64,000 bases of DNA, taken from Actinomadura xylanilytica (GTDB lineage Bacteria > Actinomycetota > Actinomycetes > Streptosporangiales > Streptosporangiaceae). Every line of letters starts with the position of its first letter. Position 1 is the first letter of the stretch. The notes beneath the pieces were generated by a model. The model did no database searches and was not told the DNA's origin. It worked only from the letters and a program-made list of their open reading frames with translations. Where the stretch lies: NCBI RefSeq assembly GCF_030283145.1, contig NZ_JASNWE010000001.1, positions 1,115,751 to 1,179,750 on the forward strand, read 5' to 3'. The translations under genes were made by a program, and so were the position numbers. Below, in pieces: positions 8,149 to 17,064 of the stretch.

Positions 8149-8790
8149 TCAGCCGGCGGGGATGACGAACATCGCGGTGGCCTCGACCGTGGTGCGGCCG
8201 TCGGGCCCGATGACGCGCCCGTCCACGAAGGTCTTGCGGCCCTCGGCCCGGACGGCCTTGGCCTCGACGGTGAGCCGGGCGCCGTACGGGGTGGGGCGGC
8301 GGTAGCGCAGCTCGAGCGTCGCGGTCATCCCGGGCGTCCCGTTCGCCGCCGCGGCGACGCCGAGGACCTGGTCGAGCACCAGCGCCGACACGCCGCCGTG
8401 GACGAAGGACGGCGGGCCCTCGTAGACGGCGCTCAGCGTGAACTCGGCGCGGGCGGTGCCGTCGGGCAGGATCTGGATGTCGACCGGCGGCGCGACCGGG
8501 TTGAGGGGGCCGCCGACCGGGCCGGCGAGCTGCCTGACCAGGCCGTTGGCGCCGAGCTCGGCGATCGGCGGCGCGTCCCGGCGGACGGCCGACAGCCGGG
8601 CGGTGAGCAGCGCGACCTCGGCGGAGACGTCGGCGACCTCCTCCTTCGGGGCCCCGGTGAGGACCACGGCCTCGATCAGCTCGCGGACCCTGGCCGCGAG
8701 GCCCGCGAGCACCGCCACCTGGTCCTCGTCCATCGCGTGCGGCTCCCGCGCCACCATCGCGCGCTGCATCGCCGCTTCCGCCCCGCTCAT
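8149..8790 (-). CDS. PaaI-family thioesterase (hotdog fold)
   Basis: A 213-residue protein whose C-terminal half is a hotdog thioesterase domain with the hallmark HGGVSALVLDQVLG, in which the helix after HGG carries the catalytic acid. The N-terminal ~70 residues are helical and unassigned. It would hydrolyse an acyl-CoA. The start at 8790 has GGAGG four bases upstream. A 14-bp inverted repeat, CATGT-ccga-ACATG (8810-8823), sits in its promoter region and may be an operator. It may serve the acyl-CoA chemistry encoded nearby, but this is inference. Confidence 0.82.
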   Translation of the reverse strand: MSGAEAAMQRAMVAREPHAMDEDQVAVLAGLAARVRELIEAVVLTGAPKEEVADVSAEVALLTARLSAVRRDAPPIAELGANGLVRQLAGPVGGPLNPVAPPVDIQILPDGTARAEFTLSAVYEGPPSFVHGGVSALVLDQVLGVAAAANGTPGMTATLELRYRRPTPYGARLTVEAKAVRAEGRKTFVDGRVIGPDGRTTVEATAMFVIPAG

Positions 8791-8809
8791 CCAGCCTCCC
8801 CAGCCGCAC

Positions 8810-8823
8810 CATGTCCGAACATG
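8810..8823. promoter_or_regulatory. 14-bp inverted repeat upstream of the thioesterase gene
   Basis: CATGTCCGAACATG has perfect 5-bp arms around a 4-base centre and ends 20 bases upstream of the thioesterase start codon. The location suits a repressor site; no matching copy was found elsewhere in the window. Confidence 0.35.
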
Positions 8824-8861
8824 ATTCTAGAAGGCCGGACGGGACGCGGCCGACGGCGGGG

Positions 8862-10922
8862 TCAGGGGGCGCGCGGATCGTCGCGGGCGAAGCCGACGGT
8901 CTCGTCGACCGTCAGCGCCATGCCCCGCTCGAAGTGCTCGGCGAAGCGGTCGGGACCGAGGGCCTCGCGCGCCCGCCCCTCCAGCTCGCGGTGCAGGTCC
9001 TCCAGCGCCGGGTCGCCGAGCCTCGGCACCCCGACCTGGGCGGGGAACCGGGCCGCCGCGCCGAGCAGGACCGCGCCGTCGGCGTAGCGGCGCTGCCGCG
9101 CGTAGACCCAGCCGAGCAGCTCGAACCCGTTGGTCAGTCCCACCAGGTCCTGGACCCGCCGGAACCCGGCCAGGACGGTCCGCAGCTCCCGCGCGCACCC
9201 GTCGACGTCATCGAGGAACCAGTGCGCGAGCGCCTTGACGTAGGCGATCCAGGAACGGGCCCAGACCTCGGCCGGCGCGTCCTCCAGCAGCCGCAGCGCC
9301 TCGTCGCACTCGGCCAGCGCGGCCTCGGACGCGCCGGACTTGGCCCGGTGGAAGCCGCGCAGCATCCGGAGCATGATCAGGTCCTCGCGCGGGCCGCGGA
9401 CCAGCAGGATGCCGAGCGCCTCATCGAAGCACCGCCCGGCCCGCCCGGCGTCGCCCATGAACGTGGCGGCGGTGCCGAGGGTGCGCAGCGCCCGCCCGCA
9501 GCCGATGTCGTCGCCGCGCCGTCCGGCGAGCCTGAGCGCCTCGTCGGCCAGCGGCATCGCCCGCGGCGACTCGCCCTGGTTGGTGCGCAGGTAGGCGCTG
9601 CGCCAGAGCGCGTCGGCCCGTTCGGGGAACGGGCCGGTGACCGCGGCGAGCCCCCGGTCCAGCCAGTAGCGCCCCTCGGTGAAGCGCGACCGGCACAGCC
9701 AGCCGCTCCACAGCGAGGCCGCGAGCCGCAGCCCGGCTCGTTCCTCGCCCGGGACGGTGAAGCAGAACTCCAGCGCCGCCCGGACGTTGTCGCGCTCGGC
9801 GTCCAGCCGCCGCAGCCACCGGTCCTGGTCGTCGGTCAGCCAGGCCGCGGCGGCCCGCCCGGCCAGCCGCGCCAGGCAGTCGCGGTGCCGGGCGCGCAGC
9901 GGCTGGACGGGCTCCACCTCCTTCAGCCACGCCGCGCCGTACTCGCGGAGTGTGTCGAGCATGAGGTGGCGGCCGTCGGCGGCGCGCTGCACGATCGACT
10001 TGCCGGCGAGCCCGGCCAGGCACTCGGCCACCGCCTCCCGGTCCAGCCGCGAGTCGGCGCAGACCTCCTCGGCCATGGCCCGGTCGAAGCCGCCCGCGAA
10101 CACCGAGAGCCGCGCCCACAGCAGCCGCTCGGGCGGGGTGCACAGCTCGTGGCTCCAGCCGATCGCGGTGCGCAGGGTCTGGTGCCGGACGGTCTCGGAC
10201 GGCCCGTCGCCGAGCAGCCAGAACCGGTCGTCGAGCCGCTTCAGCAGCCCTTCCAGCGACAGCGTCCGCAGCCGCACCGCCGCCAGCTCGATCGCGAGCG
10301 GGATCCCGTCGAGCCGGCCGCACAGCAGCACGACCACGTCGCGGTTGGCGGCGGTGAGGGTGAACCCGGGCAGCGCGTCGCGGGCGCGAGCGGCGAACAG
10401 CTCGACCGCCTCGCCGCCCGACCGGGTCACCTCCAGCGGCGGCACCGCCAGCACCTGCTCGCCCGGCAGGTCGAGCGGCTGCCTGCTGGTCACCAGCACC
10501 CGCACGCCCGGGCAGGCGCGCAGCACCGTCATGGCGAACGCGGCGCAGTCGGCCACCAGGTGCTCGCAGGTGTCCAGGATCAGCAGGCAGCGCCGCGCGC
10601 GCAGGCACTCGACCAGCAGGTCGATGGTGGGGACCGCCATCGAGTCGCGCATGCCCATCGACATCGCGACCGTGTCGGCGAGGAGCGCGCCGTCCCGCAC
10701 CCCGGACAGCTCGACCATGCACACGCCGTCGGGGTGATCGCCCGCCAGCTCGCGCGCGGACCGCATCGCGATGCGGGTCTTGCCCACCCCGCCGGGGCCG
10801 GTCAGCGTGACCAGCCGCGCCCGCTCGAACGCGGCGCGCACCGCACCGAGCTCGCGGGTCCGCCCGACGAACGCCGTCGCCTCCTCGGGCAGCTCGTCCT
10901 GGGGCCGCCACGCACGGTCCAT
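8862..10922 (-). CDS. STAND/NB-ARC ATPase with TPR-like C-terminus (AfsR/LuxR-like core)
   Basis: A 686-residue signal-transduction ATPase. The P-loop GPGGVGKT is at residues 42-49, the Walker B motif LLILDTCEHL near 120, and GIPLAIELAA follows as in AfsR-type NB-ARC proteins. The second half is a series of helical TPR-like repeats. Relatives usually carry a DNA-binding domain, either an N-terminal SARP domain or a C-terminal LuxR helix-turn-helix; neither is present here, and the protein ends soon after the region where the LuxR domain would begin. It may act through a partner. The start at 10922 is preceded by GAGAGGCGAG; an upstream in-frame start at 10967 is possible. Confidence 0.82.
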   Translation of the reverse strand: MDRAWRPQDELPEEATAFVGRTRELGAVRAAFERARLVTLTGPGGVGKTRIAMRSARELAGDHPDGVCMVELSGVRDGALLADTVAMSMGMRDSMAVPTIDLLVECLRARRCLLILDTCEHLVADCAAFAMTVLRACPGVRVLVTSRQPLDLPGEQVLAVPPLEVTRSGGEAVELFAARARDALPGFTLTAANRDVVVLLCGRLDGIPLAIELAAVRLRTLSLEGLLKRLDDRFWLLGDGPSETVRHQTLRTAIGWSHELCTPPERLLWARLSVFAGGFDRAMAEEVCADSRLDREAVAECLAGLAGKSIVQRAADGRHLMLDTLREYGAAWLKEVEPVQPLRARHRDCLARLAGRAAAAWLTDDQDRWLRRLDAERDNVRAALEFCFTVPGEERAGLRLAASLWSGWLCRSRFTEGRYWLDRGLAAVTGPFPERADALWRSAYLRTNQGESPRAMPLADEALRLAGRRGDDIGCGRALRTLGTAATFMGDAGRAGRCFDEALGILLVRGPREDLIMLRMLRGFHRAKSGASEAALAECDEALRLLEDAPAEVWARSWIAYVKALAHWFLDDVDGCARELRTVLAGFRRVQDLVGLTNGFELLGWVYARQRRYADGAVLLGAAARFPAQVGVPRLGDPALEDLHRELEGRAREALGPDRFAEHFERGMALTVDETVGFARDDPRAP

Positions 10923-11046
10923 CGTCTCGCCTCTCACCCGTACCCGGCACTGCCCCCGTGCCTCCAAGTATGGGTCCGGTCACCGGGTACGCCAGAGAAT
11001 TTCACCGATTCGCGAATCTGTCCGGACGAGGACCGCGGGACGGCGG

Positions 11047-12084
11047 TCAGCTCGGGCGGACGCTGCCGACGATCCTCTTCAGGTCGCGCGGGGACGCCGC
11101 GTCCCCGACGCCCTGATCGGAGAACAGGACGAACACGGTGGTCTTGCCGGCGGCGGTCCCCGTCGCCGGGACCGCGAGGGCGTGCACCACCGCGCGCGGC
11201 GGGACGCATCCGCCGGGCGCCTTGACCAGCACGTCCGCGCGGACGTGCACGGCGTTGACCCGGCCCACCCGCACGGTCTCGGCGGGCGCCAGCGACACCG
11301 CGGGCGCCAGGGCGCCCTCGCGCGCGTAGGCGCCCGCCGCCCACGTGCGGGCCGCGTGCCCGGCCACCTGGGCGGGCACGCCGTCGACGTACTGGTTGAA
11401 GCCGGAGGCGGCCCGCTCGGCGGGCTCGCCGCAGTACCCCTCGCGGAACACGGCGGTGGCGCTCATCGCCGCCGTCGGCTTGCCGCCCGCGTCCTCGAAC
11501 CCGATGAGCAGGTCGGGGCTCTTGACCCGCCACGATCCCGGGACGTCGTAGGTGAGCCCGTACTTCCCGCTGCTCACCGCCTTCCAGCCCTTCACCCGCG
11601 GCGGGACGGTGCTGACCGGCTCGGGCGGCTGGGGCTTCGGCGCGGCGGTCGGGACGTCGTGCCGCAGGTTCCCGGCGACGTCGCCGGAGTCGGCGAAGAA
11701 ACCGGCGAGCTGCCGCCCGGCCACCACCAGCACGACCAGCAGCACGAACGCGAACGGGACGTACACGGCCGGGCCCCGGCGGCGGCGGCGCGTCCCGCCG
11801 TCGAGGAGGACGCGCGCGGACGAGGAGGGCGCGTCGTCCTCGGGGGCACGCCCGGGGAAGGCGGGCACCTTTTTGAAGTCGGGCGGCTTGGCGAAGCCGG
11901 ACGACTGGGCGAAGCCGGACGGCGGGGCGGAATCGGACGCTCCGGAGGAGGAGCCCGACCCCGGCGGCCGGGACTTGCCGGAATCGTCCGGCCGGTCCCA
12001 GTCCTGCCCGGGGAGGGGGTAGGGATTCGTCCGGCCCCTCGCGGCGCCCTCCCCCGTCCCGCCCGGCTCCTCGTCTTCGCGCAT
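11047..12084 (-). CDS. Single-pass membrane protein, unknown function
   Basis: A 345-residue protein of unrecognised function. About 120 N-terminal cytoplasmic residues are rich in Pro, Ser, Gly and acidic residues with short repeated SGFA/KPPDF-like units, then an RRRRR stop-transfer cluster and one membrane helix (YVPFAFVLLVVLVVAGRQLA). The extracellular domain of about 190 residues contains GKYGLTYDVPGSWRV and two conserved-looking cysteines, reminiscent of small actinobacterial surface or lipoprotein-like folds. It lies between the STAND ATPase and the ABC importer without overlap, so no functional link is claimed. Confidence 0.7.
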   Translation of the reverse strand: MREDEEPGGTGEGAARGRTNPYPLPGQDWDRPDDSGKSRPPGSGSSSGASDSAPPSGFAQSSGFAKPPDFKKVPAFPGRAPEDDAPSSSARVLLDGGTRRRRRGPAVYVPFAFVLLVVLVVAGRQLAGFFADSGDVAGNLRHDVPTAAPKPQPPEPVSTVPPRVKGWKAVSSGKYGLTYDVPGSWRVKSPDLLIGFEDAGGKPTAAMSATAVFREGYCGEPAERAASGFNQYVDGVPAQVAGHAARTWAAGAYAREGALAPAVSLAPAETVRVGRVNAVHVRADVLVKAPGGCVPPRAVVHALAVPATGTAAGKTTVFVLFSDQGVGDAASPRDLKRIVGSVRPS

Positions 12085-12124
12085 GAGCGGTGACCGTAGC
12101 GCACCTTTCGCCCGTTCGGCGGCC

Positions 12125-12865
12125 TCAGCCGAGATAGGCCGCGCGGACCGCGGCGTCCGCCCGGATCCCGGCCGGGTCGCCGTCGGCGATGACCGTGCCG
12201 AGATCCAGCACGACGATCCGTTCGCAGGCCGCCATGACGAAGCCCACATCGTGCTCGACCAGCAGGACGGTGGCGTCGAGGGCGCCGATGACGGCGGCGA
12301 AGAGCGCGGCCTGGTCGGCGTCGAGCCCGGAGGTGGGCTCGTCCAGGAGCAGGACCGAGGGGTCGTCGGCGATGGCGCGGGCCAGCTCCACCATCCGCCG
12401 CTGCCCGATGGGCAGGTCGGCGGCGTAGTCGGAGGCCAGGGCGCCGATGCCGCACCGCTCCAGCACCTCGGCGGCGCGGTCGCGGCGCTCGCCCTCCAGG
12501 CGGCGGCGGGCACGCCGGCCGACGAGGTCGGCGGCCAGCCCGCCGCCCCCGCCGCGCCACTCGACGGCGGCGAGCACGTTGTCCAGGACGGTCAGCCGTC
12601 CGAACACCTGGGGCCGCTGGAACGTCCGCCGCACCCCCAGCCGGGACCGCTGCACCGCCCCGGTCGACGTCACGTCCTCGCCGCGCAGCCGCACCGCGCC
12701 AGACGTGGGCCGGCGCAGCCCGGTCACCACGTCGAACAGGGTGGTCTTGCCGGCCCCGTTCGGCCCGATCACCCCGCAGGTCTGGCCCTCCGCGACCGTG
12801 AAGCTCACCCCGCTGAGTGCGTGCACGCCGCCGAACCGGACGCTGACGTCCTCGATTCCGATCAC
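12125..12865 (-). CDS. livG: Branched-chain amino acid type ABC transporter ATP-binding protein LivG
   Basis: A 246-residue ABC ATPase of the LivG type. Walker A is GPNGAGKTT (near residue 34), Walker B is LLLDEPTSGLD, and the H-loop histidine is in LLVEHDVGFV. The signature motif is degenerate (LPIGQRR rather than LSGGQ). The GTG start overlaps the stop of the fused permease/ATPase gene (GTGA), so it completes the importer: one LivG with the LivF domain of the fusion form the ATPase pair. Given the catabolic setting and the operator in front of the binding-protein gene, the cargo may be the substrate of the local pathway rather than an amino acid. Confidence 0.9.
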   Translation of the reverse strand: MIGIEDVSVRFGGVHALSGVSFTVAEGQTCGVIGPNGAGKTTLFDVVTGLRRPTSGAVRLRGEDVTSTGAVQRSRLGVRRTFQRPQVFGRLTVLDNVLAAVEWRGGGGGLAADLVGRRARRRLEGERRDRAAEVLERCGIGALASDYAADLPIGQRRMVELARAIADDPSVLLLDEPTSGLDADQAALFAAVIGALDATVLLVEHDVGFVMAACERIVVLDLGTVIADGDPAGIRADAAVRAAYLG

Positions 12866-15630
12866 CGGTCTCCCTCCATCCCGCCCGCGCCCTCCGGGGC
12901 GAGGGGCCGCCCGCCGCCCGCCGTCCCGATCCCGAGGTAGGCCGCGGTCAGCCGGTCCTCGTCGACCTCCGCGCGGTCGCCCGCCCAGGAGATCCGGCCG
13001 AGCCGCATGAACGCGACGGTGTCGGCCAGCGCGAGGACCTCGCTCGCCTTCTCCTCCACCACCAGCAGCGCGACGCCGCGGTCGCGCAGCTCGCCGAACA
13101 GCTCGAAGACCTGCTCGACCACCAGCGGCGCCAGCCCGAGCGACGGCTCGTCGGCGACCAGCACCCGGGGCGGCCGGACCAGCGCCGGGGCCAGCGCCAG
13201 GATCTGCTGCTCGCCGCCCGACAGCGCGCCCGCGGCGACCGTGCGACGTCCGGCGAGCTTCGGCAGCCGCTCGTACACCCGCGCCCGGTCGGCGGCGGAC
13301 GGCAGCCAGACCGTGAGGTTCTCCTCGACGGTCAGCGCCGGGAACACCCCGCGTCCCTCGGGCGCGAGGTAGACGCCCTGGCGGGCCCTGCGGTGGGCGG
13401 GCCAGGCGGTGACGTCGGTCCCGTCCAGCAGGACGCGCCCGGCAGTCGGGGCCAGCATCCCGCCCGCCACCGCGCACGCGGTGGACTTGCCCACGCCGTT
13501 CGCGCCGAGCAGCGCGACGACCTTCCCCGCCGGGACCTCCAGGTCGACGCCGCGGAGCACGGTCGCGTCGCCGTAGCCGGCCACGACGCCCTCGAGCCGC
13601 AGCACGGGACCGGCGGCGCCGCCGGTCCCGGCCGGGACCGGCTCGGCGGCGGGGGCCGGTCCCGTCCCACTGCGGGCGACGGCGACGGCGACGGCCTTCG
13701 CCTCGGTGAGCCGTTCCTGCCTCTTGCGGCGCCGGTAGCGGCGCTCGGCGAACTGGGCGAGGATCCCGTCCGGGTGCCGGGCGAGGACCATCCCGCCCAG
13801 CCCGAAGAGGATCAGCCCCACGTACTGCGAATCGGTGATCTTGGACAGCACCTCCGGGGACAGCGCCATGATCAGCCCGCCCAGCACCGCCCCGCCGATC
13901 CGCCGCACGCCCTGGAGCACCACCACGGCCAGCCAGACGAACCCAGTCAGCGCGGGCAGGTCGGTCGCGGTGATCTGCCCGTTGAACGTCGCGTACAGCA
14001 CGCCGCCGAGCCCGGCGATCCCGGACGCCAGCGCGAACAGCGTGATCTTCGCGCGGGTGCCGGAGATGCCGATCGACTGCGCGGCGGCGGGCGCGGAGCG
14101 GACGGCGAGGATGGCGCGTCCGGACGCGGAGCGTTCCAGGTTGCGGATCAGGAGCGCGACCAGGCCGATGACGGCCAGGAGGAGGACCACCCGGACGCGC
14201 GGGTCGTTGGTGTCGGCGAAGCCGAGGGAGAACGCGGGGAGCTTCCAGCCGACGGTCCCGTTGCTGAACGCGTCGATCTGGAACAGCACCTGGTCGGCCA
14301 GCAGCGCCAGCGCCAGCGTCGCCAGCGCCAGCACCCGGCCGCCCAGGCGCAGCGCGGGCAGCGCCACCAGGATCCCGGCCGCGACGGCCGCCAGCACCCC
14401 GATCAGCACCGCGAGCGGGAAGGGCAGCCCCTTGCTGAACGCCAGCCCGGCCGACAGCGCGGCCAGGGCCGCGAACGACGCCTGCGCCAGGTTCACCATC
14501 CCGCCGATGCCGGTCACCACGACGAACGAGCAGAAGATCAGCGCCAGCACCAGCCCCTGCGCGACCAGCCCCACCCAGTAGTCGTCGCCCAGCGCGAACG
14601 TCCACACCAGCAGCGCCGCGACCGACAGGCTCCACGGCAGCGCGCGCCGCCAGCGCGGCAGGTCGGCGAGGTAGTCGGGCGGCGGTGCGTCCTCGGCGAT
14701 GGACCCGGCCGTCCGCCCCCGGGCCCGGCCCAGCACCAGCAGCCCGCCGAGCAGCAGGATCGCCGGGACCGCGGTGCGGAATCCGGTGACCTTCTCGGCG
14801 AAGTCGGCGTAGCCGGCGACCAGGTTCTGCACGACGCCGAGCGCCAGGCCCGCCGCGAACGTCACCGGGATCGACTGCAACCGTCCGAACACCGCCGCCG
14901 TCGCCGAGGCGAACAGCAGCACGGTGAACGCGTTGGAGTCCAGGCCGAGCGCGGGCACCGCCAGCACCCCGGCCAGCCCCGCCAGCGTGGAGCTCAGGAT
15001 CCACGCCTGCGCCGAGGCCGCGTCGGCGTCCACCCCGCGCAGCGCGGCCAGCCCGCGCCGGTCGACGGTCGCGCGCATCCGCAGGCCGAGCGGGGTGTGC
15101 CGCATGACCGCCCACAGCGTCCCCGCCGCCAGCACCGCGAGCGCGAACGTGGTCACCTGGTCGGAGTCGATGCCCACCCCGCCGAACGGATGCCAGGTGT
15201 GCACCGGCCGCGGCCCGAGCCCGCGCGCCGACGCGCCCTCGGTGACCTTCGGCAGATCCGCGCCGAACGTCTCGACCAGCACGTCCACAGCCCACAGCCC
15301 GAGCGCCGGCAGCGCGATCGTCAGGCCGATCGTCGCCACGATCTGCGCGGTCTCCCCCGCCGCGGCCAGTCCCCGGAACATCAGCCGGTGCAGCAGGTAG
15401 CCGAGCAGCGGCGCGACCAGGACGATCGCGACCGGCCCGCTCACCCACACCGGCCAGCCGAGGCCCGCGGTCAGCTCGAAGAAGATCAGCGCGGTCAGGA
15501 ACCCGACGGCGCCGTGCGCGAAGTTGAACACTCCGGTGGCCGAGTACGACAGCGTCAGCCCGGACGCCATCAGCGCGAAGACCGCGCCGGTCACCAGCCC
15601 GCTCAGGACGTAACCGAGGAGTTCGGTCAC
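12862..15630 (-). CDS. LivH-LivM-LivF fusion: two permease domains and an ATPase in one chain
   Basis: A 922-residue protein that joins three normally separate subunits of a HAAT/branched-chain amino acid importer. Residues 1 to about 305 are LivH-like (LSYSATGVFNFAHGAVGFLT), about 325-640 are LivM-like (VTGIGGMVNLAQASFAALAA), and about 675-905 are a LivF-like ATPase with Walker A GANGVGKST, signature LSGGEQQ and Walker B VLVADEPSLGLAP. An Ala/Pro/Gly linker joins permease and ATPase. The GTG start has the ribosome binding site GGAGGTGA. It follows the binding-protein gene by 28 bases and overlaps livG, so the importer is a single operon of three genes. Confidence 0.9.
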   Translation of the reverse strand: MTELLGYVLSGLVTGAVFALMASGLTLSYSATGVFNFAHGAVGFLTALIFFELTAGLGWPVWVSGPVAIVLVAPLLGYLLHRLMFRGLAAAGETAQIVATIGLTIALPALGLWAVDVLVETFGADLPKVTEGASARGLGPRPVHTWHPFGGVGIDSDQVTTFALAVLAAGTLWAVMRHTPLGLRMRATVDRRGLAALRGVDADAASAQAWILSSTLAGLAGVLAVPALGLDSNAFTVLLFASATAAVFGRLQSIPVTFAAGLALGVVQNLVAGYADFAEKVTGFRTAVPAILLLGGLLVLGRARGRTAGSIAEDAPPPDYLADLPRWRRALPWSLSVAALLVWTFALGDDYWVGLVAQGLVLALIFCSFVVVTGIGGMVNLAQASFAALAALSAGLAFSKGLPFPLAVLIGVLAAVAAGILVALPALRLGGRVLALATLALALLADQVLFQIDAFSNGTVGWKLPAFSLGFADTNDPRVRVVLLLAVIGLVALLIRNLERSASGRAILAVRSAPAAAQSIGISGTRAKITLFALASGIAGLGGVLYATFNGQITATDLPALTGFVWLAVVVLQGVRRIGGAVLGGLIMALSPEVLSKITDSQYVGLILFGLGGMVLARHPDGILAQFAERRYRRRKRQERLTEAKAVAVAVARSGTGPAPAAEPVPAGTGGAAGPVLRLEGVVAGYGDATVLRGVDLEVPAGKVVALLGANGVGKSTACAVAGGMLAPTAGRVLLDGTDVTAWPAHRRARQGVYLAPEGRGVFPALTVEENLTVWLPSAADRARVYERLPKLAGRRTVAAGALSGGEQQILALAPALVRPPRVLVADEPSLGLAPLVVEQVFELFGELRDRGVALLVVEEKASEVLALADTVAFMRLGRISWAGDRAEVDEDRLTAAYLGIGTAGGGRPLAPEGAGGMEGDR

Positions 15631-15658
15631 GGGTCACCTCCAGGTGCGCCGGGTACCG

Positions 15659-16906
15659 CTAGAGGACGGTGTTGTCAAAGCACTTGAGGTGCTGGGCGAC
15701 CTTGAACGCGCCGCCCTCCAGCTTGACCAGCGCGCCGCAGCCGTTGGAGGCGGTCTTGGCGGCCGGGAACTCGATGCGGCCGAAGCCCTTGTTCTGGTAG
15801 CTGAACGCCTCGGCGGCCTTCATGAACGCCTCGCGGGTGAGGTCCTTGCCCGCCTTCTCCGCCATCTTGAGGAAGACCTCCGCGGACCAGTAGCCGGTGG
15901 CGGCGTGCAGGTCGAGCACGGCACCCGCACCGCCCGCCTTCTCCAAGTCGGCCTTCATCTGCGCGACCTCGGGAATGTCGGACTCGTACGGCTCGAACTG
16001 CGGGGCGGCGAACACCCCGTCCAGCGCCGCGGTGGTCTGCGGGTCGCGCAGGACGTGCGGGTCGTAGGAGGTCGCGTCGGTGATCAGGCCCTTGAAGCCG
16101 GCCTTCTTCAGCGCCGAGTACAGCCCGGAGTTGAACTTGCCGCCGGCCATCACCGAGACCAGCACGTCGGGCGCCCTCCCGCCGGGCCCGCTCTTCATGA
16201 TCTTGTTGACGTACGGGGACCAGTCCTGCGGGGGCGCCTGCGCGGGCAGCGCGGCCGAGGTGCCGGCCATGCCGAAGCCGGCGGCGGTGAACGACTTGGA
16301 CATGGTGGAGATGGCGTACTTGCTCGCGGTGGAGTCGGTGGCCTGGATCCAGACGGTCCTGCCCTCGGCCCCGCCGAGCTGCGCGGCGACCTGGTGGCCC
16401 CACCAGGTCTGGGTCTTCTGGCCCGGCTGGGGGGCCAGGCAGCCGTTGAACCCGAACGCGCTCTGCTTGCCGCACCAGAACGGACCGGTGGCCCAGCCGA
16501 TCCACGGCACCTTCTGCTGCTCCAGGAACTCGGCGCCGCCGAACTGCGGCGCGCTGACCGGCACGAGCGCGAAGACCTTCTCCTTCTGCACCAGCTTCCG
16601 GGTCGCCGCGGCGCCCTTGTCGGGCGTCATCCCGTCGTCCTCGGCGCCGACGAACTCGATCTTGCGGCCGTGCACGCCGCCCTCGGCGTTGGCCCGGTCG
16701 AAGCGGGCCTTGGCGCCGAGCTCGGCGCCGCCGGTGGAGTAGCCGGTCGCGCTGGTCTCGGTGAGCACCCCGCCGATCTTGATGGAGTCGCCGGTCACCC
16801 CGGCCGTCCCGGCACCGCCCGACGCCTCGTTGCCGGTGGCGCAGGCCCCCAGCACGGTGGCGACCGCCGCGAGGGCGGCGGTCCGCAGCATCGTGGACGT
16901 CTTCAT
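15659..16906 (-). CDS. ABC transporter substrate-binding lipoprotein (LivJ/LivK type)
   Basis: A 415-residue periplasmic-binding-protein-like lipoprotein. The signal peptide ends in the lipobox TVLGAC, so Cys23 would be lipid-modified. The mature part begins IKIGGVLTETSATGYS and has the Venus-flytrap layout of the ANF/LivJ family. The ATG at 16906 is preceded by GGAGG; a start at 16933 would spoil the signal peptide. It is the first gene of the importer operon, and operator site B lies 53 bases upstream of its start, shared with the divergent alcohol dehydrogenase. The ligand is unknown. Confidence 0.9.
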   Translation of the reverse strand: MKTSTMLRTAALAAVATVLGACATGNEASGGAGTAGVTGDSIKIGGVLTETSATGYSTGGAELGAKARFDRANAEGGVHGRKIEFVGAEDDGMTPDKGAAATRKLVQKEKVFALVPVSAPQFGGAEFLEQQKVPWIGWATGPFWCGKQSAFGFNGCLAPQPGQKTQTWWGHQVAAQLGGAEGRTVWIQATDSTASKYAISTMSKSFTAAGFGMAGTSAALPAQAPPQDWSPYVNKIMKSGPGGRAPDVLVSVMAGGKFNSGLYSALKKAGFKGLITDATSYDPHVLRDPQTTAALDGVFAAPQFEPYESDIPEVAQMKADLEKAGGAGAVLDLHAATGYWSAEVFLKMAEKAGKDLTREAFMKAAEAFSYQNKGFGRIEFPAAKTASNGCGALVKLEGGAFKVAQHLKCFDNTVL

Positions 16907-16958
16907 GGCGCCTCCAGGCACATTGACGGGCACGTTCGAGGCGACGGCACATGATGTG

Positions 16959-16976
16959 ACCTAGCGCTCGCTTGGT
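16959..16976. promoter_or_regulatory. Palindromic operator, site B of a shared regulon
   Basis: ACCTAGCGCTCGCTTGGT differs from site A at 5970-5987 only in its two central bases. It lies in the divergent promoter region between the importer operon and the zinc alcohol dehydrogenase and could control both. Confidence 0.75.
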
Positions 16977-17064
16977 CCGGAGGGTAAGTTCGCCGGGGAG
17001 AGCCTGTCAACGGGTCTACCTGGCCTCCTGTACGAAAGTGAGCCACGAAGTGACGAGCACGGTG

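Noticed and set aside
8820..8840. KstR-like site (TAGAA and GTTC half-sites) upstream of the thioesterase
   Set aside because: Spacing of the half-sites does not match the KstR consensus.
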